DNA from: Corynebacterium crudilactis
Lineage (GTDB): Bacteria > Actinomycetota > Actinomycetes > Mycobacteriales > Mycobacteriaceae
Length of the DNA stretch: 64,000 nucleotides
Direction: 5' to 3'
NCBI RefSeq assembly: GCF_001643015.1
Contig: NZ_CP015622.1
Coordinates: 509,358 to 573,357 of the forward strand
Shown here: in pieces, positions 49,189-57,050 of the stretch
How positions within the stretch are numbered: position 1 is the stretch's first letter
Layout: every line of letters begins with the position of its first letter
The notes under the pieces: generated by a model
What the model was told of the DNA's origin: nothing
The model's input: the letters and a program-made list of their open reading frames with translations, nothing else
The model's database searches: none
Position numbers and translations under genes: made by a program

Positions 49189-49503
49189 ATGAAGATCCAC
49201 AAGGGCGATATGGTTCTGGTCATTTCAGGTCCAGACAAGGGCGCTAAGGGACAGGTCATCGCGGCTTTCCCTAAGTCCGAAAAGGTTCTCGTCGAAGGCG
49301 TTAACCGTATCAAGAAGCACGTAGCTAACTCCGCACCAGAGCGTGGCGCTGAGTCCGGCGGAATCGTGACCCAAGAAGCTCCGATCCATGTCTCTAACGT
49401 CATGGTCATCGATTCAGAAGGTAACCCAACTCGCGTTGGTTACCGTATCGATGAAAACGGCAAGAAGGTTCGCGTTTCTCGCCGCAATGGGAAGGACATC
49501 TAA
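49189..49503 (+). CDS. rplX: 50S ribosomal protein L24
   Basis: The 104 residues include the KOW motif [40 protein letters not shown]. Overlaps rplE by one base (TAATG). Confidence 0.97.
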   Translation: MKIHKGDMVLVISGPDKGAKGQVIAAFPKSEKVLVEGVNRIKKHVANSAPERGAESGGIVTQEAPIHVSNVMVIDSEGNPTRVGYRIDENGKKVRVSRRNGKDI

Positions 49504-50078
49504 TGACTGAGAATTACACCCCTCGTCTGAAGAGCCGCTACCAGGACGAAATCCGCAACGCACTGCAGGTTGAGTTCGAGTTCGAGAACGTTATGCAGAT
49601 CCCAGGCGTCACCAAGGTTGTCGTCAACATGGGTGTCGGCGACGCAGCTCGTGACTCCAAGCTCATCAACGGCGCTATCGAGGACCTCACCGCAATCACC
49701 GGTCAGAAGCCACAGCTTCGCCGTGCGAAGAAGTCCATCGCTAACTTCAAGCTCCGTGAAGGCATGCCAATCGGCGCAAAGGTTACCCTGCGCGGCGATC
49801 GCATGTGGGAGTTCCTGGATCGTCTGCTGACCGTGGCTCTGCCACGTATCCGCGACTTCCGTGGACTTTCTGATCAGCAGTTCGACGGCCACGGTAACTA
49901 CACCTTCGGCCTCACCGAGCAGACCATGTTCTACGAAATCGACGTCGACAAGGTCGACCGTCCTCGTGGTATGGACATCACCGTTGTCACCACCGCTGTG
50001 ACTGACGCTGAAGGTCGCAAGCTGCTCAGCGAGCTCGGCTTCCCTTTCAAGGGTGAAGACGGCAACCGCCAGAAGTAA
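49503..50078 (+). CDS. rplE: 50S ribosomal protein L5
   Basis: L5 binds 5S rRNA. The 191 residues include [57 protein letters not shown] and [21 protein letters not shown] terminator follows, so the usual next genes (S14, S8, L6) are not continuous with it. Confidence 0.97.
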   Translation: MTENYTPRLKSRYQDEIRNALQVEFEFENVMQIPGVTKVVVNMGVGDAARDSKLINGAIEDLTAITGQKPQLRRAKKSIANFKLREGMPIGAKVTLRGDRMWEFLDRLLTVALPRIRDFRGLSDQQFDGHGNYTFGLTEQTMFYEIDVDKVDRPRGMDITVVTTAVTDAEGRKLLSELGFPFKGEDGNRQK

Positions 50079-50093
50079 TTTGCACCTCAACTA

Positions 50094-50124
50094 AGCACTT
50101 ACCTTTTAAGGTAGGTGCTTTTTT
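50094..50124 (+). terminator. Terminator after rplE
   Basis: A 12-bp stem with one G-T pair (AGCACTTACCTT with AAGGTAGGTGCT) and a T run to 50124. Confidence 0.92.
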
Positions 50125-50229
50125 GCATCCTCCAACGTTTAGAACACTTGATAGGATACTGCTATCTGCTCTGGGGATTTTTCAACTACCTGTTGGACTC
50201 CTGAAGCTAACTGAAGTGGAGTTCTAACT

Positions 50230-51207
50230 GTGGTACGAAGAAAATTCCTGAATGTAGTTGGGGCTGCGATAGTAGCTATTTTCCTAGCCACTGGTATCCT
50301 TCCAGTTGCGCAGGGCCAAAGTCTTGGAAGTAGTGCTGTACAGAAGGCTGACTTTTTGCGTGGAGTGACCTCTTCTGAAGGAATCCCTGATGCTCAAGCT
50401 TTTGCCGGCGGTGCCAAAGTAGTAGTTTTTGGTGATTCCCATGCTTCAGGAACCAATGCACCTTTTCGTGTTGATGAACGCGGTTGTTTAAAAGGCCACT
50501 TGTCGTGGCCTGCGCAGCTGCAGGCCACTCAAGGCTTAGCTCAGGGGGATCTTATTGATCTTTCATGTAATGGAGCTTCTATTAATTCGACTGGTTTCCA
50601 TTTCTCTGATGAAGTTCGCCATGCAGAGGCACTAGGGGCTATTGGACCAAAAACAGAGAATATCTTTATTCAGTTTGGCAAGAATGATCAATGGGGGCAC
50701 TCATCTATCAACCTGCGGTATTCCGTGATTAATTGTCTTTTTGATCTGGTCAACGGGTGTGGCGAGAGGGCAGTGGCTGCTGGAACGATGCAGGATCCCG
50801 CTGCAGTAACTGGCGAAAATTATGCTGAGCGCATGAAACCAGTGATTGATTATTTGAAGTACTATGCTCCGAATGCTCACATCACCTTGCTGGGTTATCA
50901 AGAATATATGCCACGAACAGGCAGTGAGATTTGTGTGCGAATTGGCGGAACTGAGATGAGGAAACCAGATGCTGTTAATTTGGTCTCTTATATGAACCAG
51001 CTCGAAGCCGCAATCCGTGATGCCTCAGAGATTTTAGAAGTCCAGCACGTTGATCTGCGTGAAGCTACTGCCGGCCACAGCAGCTGTTCAGCAGATCCTT
51101 GGGTTAATGGGGTTCTGGATATGAGAGTAAACGCCGTGGGTGGCACATGGCATCCATCTCCCAAAGGTGACGCTGTTACCGCTGGTATGCTCAGCGCTCA
51201 ATTGTAG
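50230..51207 (+). CDS. Secreted SGNH-hydrolase-like esterase
   Basis: 325 residues with an N-terminal signal peptide (about 1-30, ending LPVAQGQS). The nucleophile motif VVFGDSHASG (Ser70) replaces the usual GDSL, FGKND supplies block III, and the C-terminal GTWHPSPKGD holds the catalytic histidine. Several Cys residues suggest disulfides. In mycolata such secreted esterases often act on lipids or cell-wall esters; the substrate here is unknown. GTG 50230 has GGAG about 9 nt upstream. It is convergent with the PfpI-AraC regulator. Confidence 0.8.
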   Translation: MVRRKFLNVVGAAIVAIFLATGILPVAQGQSLGSSAVQKADFLRGVTSSEGIPDAQAFAGGAKVVVFGDSHASGTNAPFRVDERGCLKGHLSWPAQLQATQGLAQGDLIDLSCNGASINSTGFHFSDEVRHAEALGAIGPKTENIFIQFGKNDQWGHSSINLRYSVINCLFDLVNGCGERAVAAGTMQDPAAVTGENYAERMKPVIDYLKYYAPNAHITLLGYQEYMPRTGSEICVRIGGTEMRKPDAVNLVSYMNQLEAAIRDASEILEVQHVDLREATAGHSSCSADPWVNGVLDMRVNAVGGTWHPSPKGDAVTAGMLSAQL

Positions 51208-51210
51208 GTG

Positions 51211-52161
51211 TTAAAAAGTTCGAAATGTTGAGCTGAATCGTGCTCGATATTCGGTGGGCGACATATGAAAACTTCTGGAAAATGCTCTTCTAAGATTCTC
51301 ATCGCTACCAAATCCTGAGTGTTGAGCTGTCGCGGAGATAGTAAAGCCATCAAGGATAAATTTCTGAGCTCGAGACAACCGCATGCGCTCGATCCAACGC
51401 GCTGGAGTAATACCAAGTTCCTGTTGAAAGAGCCTACTTAGGTGGCGAGTACTGACGGAAACTGCATGAGCAAGTGAAACTAGAGTGTGTTCTCCAGTTG
51501 GGTCAGCATCGAAGATAGATATGGCTTTTTGGACTATGGAATTACTAGCTGGTGAATAGCTATAAGCACCCGTAAATTGTGATTGTCCACCTGGACGGTG
51601 CATGAATACAACCATTTCCTGAGCAATTTCTCGGGCAGCTGAAGCGCCATGGTCTTCTTCCACAATGGATAAAGCAAGGTCAATACCTGCAGAAATGCCT
51701 GCTGAGGTGATGAATTGACCATCATGGACGTGCAAGATATCTGCATCAACTCGGATTTTGGGATATCTACGCGCGAGATCTTGGGCATTTTTCCAATGAG
51801 TAGTCGCATGGCGCCCGTTGAGTAACCCAAGCTCAGCAAGAATAAATGCTCCGGTGCACACGCTAGCTATACGGTGCGTGCCTGTAGTAAGTATTCGTGC
51901 AGCTTCTATAAGACCGTCTGGCCAGGGGGAGCCCGGAAGTGCATCGGAGCCCGCGATAATGAGTGTGTCTAGGCTTTTTGTCAGCTCAAGATCAGGAATC
52001 AACGTGCCGGAGACGGAAAGACCACTGTTTGAGGAAATAGAGCCTCCAGTAGGTGAAAAGTAGACGAGTTCATAGTCAGTAGCTCTGCTAAGAACTTCCG
52101 CAGGGCCTGAGACATCGAGCATCGTCACATCATCGAATACCAGAAATCCGACTTTTCTCAT
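51211..52161 (-). CDS. DJ-1/PfpI-AraC (GATase1-like) transcriptional regulator
   Basis: 316 residues. The N-terminal DJ-1/PfpI domain (KVGFLVFDDVTMLDVSGPAEVL) has the elbow SVCTGAFILAELGLL with Cys102, HATTHW and FITSAGISAGIDLAL. The C-terminal AraC helix-turn-helix pair lies around VSTRHLSRLFQQELGITPARWIERMRL and the second motif ENLRRAFSRSFHMSPTEYR. Such regulators often sense small nitrogenous or aldehyde compounds. It is divergent from the HD-hydrolase gene, which is its likely target. Start ATG 52159-52161 chosen at the family start; ribosome binding site weak. Confidence 0.85.
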   Translation of the reverse strand: MRKVGFLVFDDVTMLDVSGPAEVLSRATDYELVYFSPTGGSISSNSGLSVSGTLIPDLELTKSLDTLIIAGSDALPGSPWPDGLIEAARILTTGTHRIASVCTGAFILAELGLLNGRHATTHWKNAQDLARRYPKIRVDADILHVHDGQFITSAGISAGIDLALSIVEEDHGASAAREIAQEMVVFMHRPGGQSQFTGAYSYSPASNSIVQKAISIFDADPTGEHTLVSLAHAVSVSTRHLSRLFQQELGITPARWIERMRLSRAQKFILDGFTISATAQHSGFGSDENLRRAFSRSFHMSPTEYRARFSSTFRTF

Positions 52162-52264
52162 GTCTGTTTTTGAGGTTTTATTGGCTTGAAAGACATGGCT
52201 TAACCATAAGCTACTTCGGCACAATTGGACATTAAGGTAATTAATTCCGATGGAGGAGAGCTAC

Positions 52265-52903
52265 ATGGCTGAAACTATTTCAGGTATCACTATCCCAGAT
52301 TCCACTTTGGCCCGAGAAGCTACTGAGCTGGTTCGAGAGTTTGCTTCACCCCTGATTTATAACCATTCGCGTCGTGTTTTTATTTTTGGTGCCCTACGCG
52401 GTACACAGGATCAGATTTCATTTGATCCAGAGCTGCTTTATGTAGGAGCTATGTTCCATGACCTTGGGCTGACTGAGAAGTTTCGTCGTGAAGACCAGCG
52501 CTTTGAAATCGATGGTGCTGATGAAGCTCGACGTTTCCTGTTTTCTCATGGAATTGCTGATGCCGAGGCAACTAAGGTCTGGAATGCTATTGCACTACAC
52601 ACAACCCCAGAAATTCCATTGCATATGGATGCTGAAGTAGCTTTGGTGACCCGTGGTGTTGAGCATGATGTGCTGGGCATTGGATACGACACCATCACCG
52701 AGGAACAACGAGCGGAGATCACGCAGCTCCACCCACGACCTGATTTCAAGAAGCAAATCTTGGCAGCATTTACTGATGGAATCAAAGACCGGCCAGAAAC
52801 CACCTTTGGAAATGTGAAAGCGGATGTTTTAGAGCGGTTCGTTCCTGGATTTGTACGAGGAAATTTTGTCGAAGTAATTGAGAACAACAAGTGGGCTGAA
52901 TAG
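52265..52903 (+). CDS. HD-domain hydrolase, cyanamide-hydratase-like
   Basis: 212 residues with the HD-domain metal set: His34 in YNHSRRVF and His65-Asp66 in AMFHDLGLT, plus a later region RFEIDGADEARRFL and HTTPEIPLHMDAEVALV. The N-H-S-x-R-V and F-H-D-L-G-L-T pattern is that of cyanamide hydratases (Cah, Ddi2), which convert cyanamide to urea, and of related uncharacterised HD proteins. ATG 52265 has GGAGGAGAG at the right distance; ATG 52250 precedes it. Followed 46 nt later by a CoA-transferase gene. Confidence 0.78.
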   Translation: MAETISGITIPDSTLAREATELVREFASPLIYNHSRRVFIFGALRGTQDQISFDPELLYVGAMFHDLGLTEKFRREDQRFEIDGADEARRFLFSHGIADAEATKVWNAIALHTTPEIPLHMDAEVALVTRGVEHDVLGIGYDTITEEQRAEITQLHPRPDFKKQILAAFTDGIKDRPETTFGNVKADVLERFVPGFVRGNFVEVIENNKWAE

Positions 52904-52949
52904 CTCCTCTTTGTTGGTATCTTCCAAGAAAATACAGAAAGAGCACACA

Positions 52950-54452
52950 ATGTCTTCTAGAATTTCGAACGCTCAACTGGCCGCGAAGGTCATGTCTTCA
53001 GATGATGCTGCACAGTTTGTGAACCATGGGGATAAAGTCGGAATGTCTGGCTTTACTGGCGCTGCTTACCCCAAAGCACTACCCACATCCATTGCAAATC
53101 GCGCCACACAGTTTCATGATCGCGGTAACCCTTTTGCGATTGACCTATTCACAGGAGCTTCAACAGCACCTGATTGTGATGGCGTTTTGGCAGAAGCAAA
53201 TGCCATTAATTACCGCATGCCGTATCAATCAGATCCAGTAATTCGTAATCGAATCAACGCTGGTGAAACTAAATATCAAGATATTCACCTCTCTCATTCT
53301 GCGATGCAAGTAGAACAAGGGTTTTTCGGGCAGCTAGATATTGCGATCGTTGAAGTTACTCGCATTACTGAAGAAGGCCATTTAATTCCTTCTTCAGGTG
53401 TGGGAAATAACCTGGAATTCTTGGATTCTGCGAAGCAGGTTATCATCGAGGTGAATTCCTGGCAGTCCCTTGAGTTAGAAGGGATGGCTGATATCTACCG
53501 TGTGCCACTTTTGCCTAATCGCACGCCGATACCAATCACTAAAGTAGGGGACCGCATCGGAACACCCTATATTGAGATTGATCTTGAAAAAGTGGTTGCT
53601 GTGGTGGAAACTGATGCACCTGACCGCAATAGTCCGTTCAAGCCTTTTGATGAGGTATCACGCCAGATTGCGGGCAACTTCCTTGATTTTCTTGAGGGAG
53701 AAGTATCTGCAGGCCGACTAACTTATGACGGATATATTATGCAATCCGGCGTAGGAAATGTGCCTAATGCAGTGATGGCAGGCTTGTTGGATTCCAAATT
53801 TGAAAATATTCAAGCCTATACAGAAGTCGTTCAGGACGGCATGCTGGATTTGATTGATGCCGGAAAAATGACCGTAGCATCTGCGACATCATTTGCACTT
53901 TCGCCTGAATACGCAGAGAAGATGAACCGAGAGGCAGCCCGGTACCGTAAGCACCTGGTAACCCGCCCACTGCAGATTTCTAATAGCCCAGAAGTTATTC
54001 GACGAATGGGGCTGATCGCCTCTAACGGAATGATTGAGGCGGATATCTACGGCAATATTAACTCCACTCATGTTGGTGGAAGTCGCATTATGAATGGTAT
54101 CGGTGGATCGGGCGATTTCACGCGAAATGCTTTTGTGTCTAGCTTCATCTCGCCTTCGGTAGCAAAGGGCGATGCAATCTCAGCAGTTGTTCCTTTCGCT
54201 TCCCATATTGATCACACCGAACATGATGCGATGGTGGTCATTACCGAATACGGATATGCGGATTTGCGTGGTCTTTCGCCTCGCGATCGAGTGAGCAAAA
54301 TGATCGCCGTGGCACACCCAGAATATCGACCATTGTTGGAGGAATATGTGGAACGCGCGTCAAAGAATGCGTTCCAACATACCCCACATGATCTGAAAAC
54401 AGCTTTTGATTTCCACATCAATTTGCAAGAAAAGGGCTCGATGAAGGGTTAA
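52950..54452 (+). CDS. Acetyl-CoA hydrolase/transferase (succinyl-CoA:acetate CoA-transferase type)
   Basis: 500 residues very similar in style to the corynebacterial ActA/Cat CoA-transferase, which exchanges CoA between succinate and acetate or other acids. Visible motifs are NHGDKVGMSGFTGAAYPKALP, AIDLFTGASTAPDCDGVLAEA, YDGYIMQSGVGNVPNAVMAGLL and the family end VVITEYGYADLRGLSPRDR. The active-site Glu is expected near VVAVVETDAPDRN or in the ITEYGYAD segment. The stop TAA overlaps that of the aldo-keto reductase on the other strand. Confidence 0.85.
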   Translation: MSSRISNAQLAAKVMSSDDAAQFVNHGDKVGMSGFTGAAYPKALPTSIANRATQFHDRGNPFAIDLFTGASTAPDCDGVLAEANAINYRMPYQSDPVIRNRINAGETKYQDIHLSHSAMQVEQGFFGQLDIAIVEVTRITEEGHLIPSSGVGNNLEFLDSAKQVIIEVNSWQSLELEGMADIYRVPLLPNRTPIPITKVGDRIGTPYIEIDLEKVVAVVETDAPDRNSPFKPFDEVSRQIAGNFLDFLEGEVSAGRLTYDGYIMQSGVGNVPNAVMAGLLDSKFENIQAYTEVVQDGMLDLIDAGKMTVASATSFALSPEYAEKMNREAARYRKHLVTRPLQISNSPEVIRRMGLIASNGMIEADIYGNINSTHVGGSRIMNGIGGSGDFTRNAFVSSFISPSVAKGDAISAVVPFASHIDHTEHDAMVVITEYGYADLRGLSPRDRVSKMIAVAHPEYRPLLEEYVERASKNAFQHTPHDLKTAFDFHINLQEKGSMKG

Positions 54453-55258
54453 AACTCTTCATAAACGGCCGGATCCTGATTCTTGATCCGGCCGTTTTCC
54501 TTTCCGAGAGCAGTGATCGCCTGGACGTCTTCGTCGATAAGCGAAATCTTTAGTGCTTCTAAGTTGCTGCGCTGCCGGTCGCGGTTGGTGGAACGAGGAA
54601 TCGGAACGATTCCGCGGGCATGATGCCATGCCAGCGCAACCTCACCGCCGCCGACGCCGTAGCGAGCGCCGATTTCTTTGAGCAAAGGCTCATCGACGAG
54701 ACCGCGACCATTGCTCAGCGGGCTCCAGGCCTCGGTGATAATGCCCAGTTCATCGTGGAATTTAACCTGCTCTACCTGCGGGAAATAAGGGTGCAATTCA
54801 ATTTGATTAACCGCCGGGAGTTCACCAGTTTCACGCTGTAAACGGTTGATGTGCTCGGGCAAGAAGTTGGAGACACCGATGTTTTTCACCAGGCCTGCAT
54901 CGCGGACCTCAAGGAGAGTTTCCCAAGCTTCGACATAGAGATCTTTGCTGGGATTCGGCCAGTGAATGAGGAGCAGATCAATATAATCAAGGTCGAGACG
55001 GTAGAGGCTTTCTTCAATGCGCACACGGCCTAAATCGCGGGCATGAAAGCGCCCGGGCAGTTTACTAGTAACAATCAGTTCCTCACGTGGCACGCCAGAT
55101 TCTTGGAGAGCTTTGCCAACGGTGCCTTCATTTTCATAGTTGTAAGCGGTATCGATGAGCCGATAACCAGCATCAATAGCCGAGGAAATGGCTTTAACAC
55201 CTGGAGCTCCATCAAGATGGACAGTACCGAAACCAATGGGGGGAAGTTTTAAGGTCAT
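54449..55258 (-). CDS. Aldo-keto reductase (AKR5-like)
   Basis: A 269-residue NADPH-dependent oxidoreductase, (alpha/beta)8 barrel. The catalytic tetrad Asp36, Tyr41, Lys66 and His99 is intact (DTAYNYENE, TSKLPGR, LLIHWPNP). IGVSNF and the cofactor end PIPRSTNRDRQRSN (about 215-230) are typical of AKR5 enzymes that reduce small aldehydes and diketo acids. Substrate unknown. Start ATG follows a TACCCT box by 7 nt. Confidence 0.87.
   Translation of the reverse strand: MTLKLPPIGFGTVHLDGAPGVKAISSAIDAGYRLIDTAYNYENEGTVGKALQESGVPREELIVTSKLPGRFHARDLGRVRIEESLYRLDLDYIDLLLIHWPNPSKDLYVEAWETLLEVRDAGLVKNIGVSNFLPEHINRLQRETGELPAVNQIELHPYFPQVEQVKFHDELGIITEAWSPLSNGRGLVDEPLLKEIGARYGVGGGEVALAWHHARGIVPIPRSTNRDRQRSNLEALKISLIDEDVQAITALGKENGRIKNQDPAVYEEF
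54464..54498 (+). terminator. Terminator hairpin lying inside the aldo-keto reductase coding end
   Basis: A perfect 12-bp stem (54464-54475 with 54485-54496) followed by TTTT on the plus strand. It lies within the last codons of the convergent reductase gene. Confidence 0.75.
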
Positions 55259-55265
55259 GACTGCC

Positions 55266-55271
55266 AGGGTA
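55266..55271 (-). promoter_or_regulatory. -10 box of the leaderless aldo-keto reductase gene
   Basis: TACCCT (minus strand) ends 7 nt before the ATG, so the reductase need not be transcribed with fdhD. Confidence 0.5.
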
Positions 55272-55279
55272 GCGAAAAT

Positions 55280-55756
55280 TTAATCAGGTATGAGAGCAGT
55301 GAGGAACTGGAGATTAGGTTTTTCTGAAAAGACCTCAAAGAGGCACCCCACGCGAAGATCCCCAGGAACCTGCCCACGATTGTATTTCTGCCAGTCCATT
55401 GCGGAACCTACACGATAATCGACGTAGTAAAACCAATCGTCCAACGCGTGCCAGAGACAATCGTGGATCTGCTGTTGATTCAGTTCATTCCAGTCCTTGG
55501 GGAAAGATAATTCCACACCTGGAAAGTGAAAACTTCCAGGTTTATGGGCTAAAAGATCCTCAATGAGGGATGCGCAATCCACATACAGAGGGACAATAAA
55601 ATCTTTGTCATCATAAATGAAATGAAAATCTGGAAAAAACCACTGCCGCGAAGAAAACTTCATAACATCCCCAAGCACAAAATCACGGTGCTCTGCTGCA
55701 GCAGATAACCACTGCGGGAAGATACGAAGAAGCTCACCTCTAGGATCAGTGCCCAT
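55280..55756 (-). CDS. Hypothetical protein coupled to fdhD
   Basis: 158 residues, soluble, rich in aromatic residues (KFSSRQWFFPDFHFIYDDKDF, WHALDDWFYYVDYRVG). No family recognised and no cofactor motif seen. Its ATG overlaps the fdhD stop by one base, so translation is coupled. Confidence 0.65.
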   Translation of the reverse strand: MGTDPRGELLRIFPQWLSAAAEHRDFVLGDVMKFSSRQWFFPDFHFIYDDKDFIVPLYVDCASLIEDLLAHKPGSFHFPGVELSFPKDWNELNQQQIHDCLWHALDDWFYYVDYRVGSAMDWQKYNRGQVPGDLRVGCLFEVFSEKPNLQFLTALIPD

Positions 55757-56589
55757 TAGCCAAGCTCACCCGCATAATGATTGAATTTATTGCCGCGCAC
55801 AAAACCAGCAAGGAAAATGCCTGAGTCTTGAGCAGCCTCAATAGCCAAAGAGGTGGCAGCTCCAACTGCAATCACACCGGAGATACCAGCCATCGCAGCT
55901 TTTTGCACAAGCTCAAATGAAGCGCGGGAGCTCATCACCAAAATAGTATTTTCTAAAGGCAATTTTCCGGCCATGAGCATATTGCCAATGACTTTATCCG
56001 CGGCATTATGTCGGCCCACATCTTCGCGAACAAGCAACATCTCACCATCAAGAGTGGCAAGCCCCGCCGCATGTACGCCACCAGTTTTATCAAAGAGTTT
56101 TTGCTGAGCTTTTAATTTATCCGGCAAAGATACGATCACTCGTGGATCGGGTGTGATCGGAGTGATCGGCCATCCTTTTTTGTGCATCAACTGCTCAATG
56201 GAGGTAGTTCCACACACTCCACACGCAGAAGTAGTGAGCAGATTACGCTGCACAGATACTAGGTTGAGCTCACGCAATGGTTCTTTAGGAAAGACATCTA
56301 ATTCAAGAACGTTATAAGTATTTTGATTATCGGGTCCTACAGCTCCGGCGCAGTAACGAGCAGTAGAAAGCTCTGAGGCATCGGTGATCAGTCCTTCGGC
56401 CAACAAGAGGCCATGCACTAACTCGATGTCATGGCCAGGTGTACGCATAGTGGTAGTCAAAGCTGTGCCATTAACTCGGATCTCTAGAGGTTCTTCCACC
56501 GCAACGGTATCCGGACGAGTATTGACAAAGATTTCGGACTCTGTGGAGACAACACGTGGGACTTGTAAGTTTTGAGTGATCCGACCCAT
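55756..56589 (-). CDS. fdhD: Formate dehydrogenase sulfurtransferase FdhD
   Basis: FdhD passes sulfur from a desulfurase to the molybdenum cofactor of formate dehydrogenase. The 277 residues include MRTPGHDIELVHGLLLAEGLI, the CxxC pair Cys123/Cys126 in TSACGVCGTTS, and LVREDVGRHNAADKVIG and MSSRASFELVQKAAMAGI. GGAGG lies upstream of the ATG. It lies between the DUF6457 gene and the hypothetical protein, downstream of fdhF on the same strand. Confidence 0.93.
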   Translation of the reverse strand: MGRITQNLQVPRVVSTESEIFVNTRPDTVAVEEPLEIRVNGTALTTTMRTPGHDIELVHGLLLAEGLITDASELSTARYCAGAVGPDNQNTYNVLELDVFPKEPLRELNLVSVQRNLLTTSACGVCGTTSIEQLMHKKGWPITPITPDPRVIVSLPDKLKAQQKLFDKTGGVHAAGLATLDGEMLLVREDVGRHNAADKVIGNMLMAGKLPLENTILVMSSRASFELVQKAAMAGISGVIAVGAATSLAIEAAQDSGIFLAGFVRGNKFNHYAGELG

Positions 56590-56591
56590 GG

Positions 56592-56951
56592 TTAATTATC
56601 CTCCGGATAGTTCTGAGCAATGATTTCTTGCAGATGGCGAGCGTTGAGCAACGTGGATTCTGACCAATCCTCCGTGCTTATTCCAGATCGACCTGCAGCA
56701 AGACCTAATAAAAATGATGTCATTGGTGCTGCTGGGCGAGAAGGCCCATGTGCAATATCTCGGGTGAGGTTAAGTAGATGTGGCACTACCTCGGGCAAGA
56801 TTTCTGCATCGATATCCAGCTCTGCGCACACAGTGTTTAACCACTGGTACATTCGTTGCATTTTTTCTGCTTCATTATTGGAAGCACCTGAAGTGCTTGC
56901 AGAACTGTCCTTTTTAGGAGTGCTCAGCGGCGGTAGTGGGGGAGTACTCAA
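56592..56951 (-). CDS. DUF6457 protein of molybdenum-cofactor loci
   Basis: 119 residues. After a Ser/Pro/Lys-rich N-terminus (about 1-28), the segment MQRMYQWLNTVCAELDIDAEILPEVVPHLLNLTRDIAHGPSRPAAPMTSFLLGLAAGR is typical of DUF6457, which in actinobacteria is also found fused to MobA-like nucleotidyltransferases. A role in cofactor delivery to FdhF is inferred. The start shown is TTG 56949-56951 with a weak GAG; a later start is possible. fdhD begins 2 nt after its stop. Confidence 0.7.
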   Translation of the reverse strand: MSTPPLPPLSTPKKDSSASTSGASNNEAEKMQRMYQWLNTVCAELDIDAEILPEVVPHLLNLTRDIAHGPSRPAAPMTSFLLGLAAGRSGISTEDWSESTLLNARHLQEIIAQNYPEDN

Positions 56952-56989
56952 ATTTCTAACTCTTTTCTCATGACAACCAAACCTTAAAA

Positions 56990-57027
56990 ACCCGCTTCTT
57001 CGTTTAGTTAAACAAGGAAGCGGGTTA
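56990..57027 (-). terminator. Terminator after fdhF
   Basis: ACCCGCTTC-like arms (56991-56999 with 57018-57026) close an 18-nt loop. Read on the minus strand a T run follows. The fdhD genes may therefore have their own promoter. Confidence 0.75.
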
Positions 57028-57050
57028 AGAAAATTCCCTGAGCTAGGACG

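Noticed and set aside
51818..52063. Frame antisense to the PfpI-AraC regulator
   Set aside because: Lies wholly inside the conserved DJ-1/PfpI domain coding region on the other strand.
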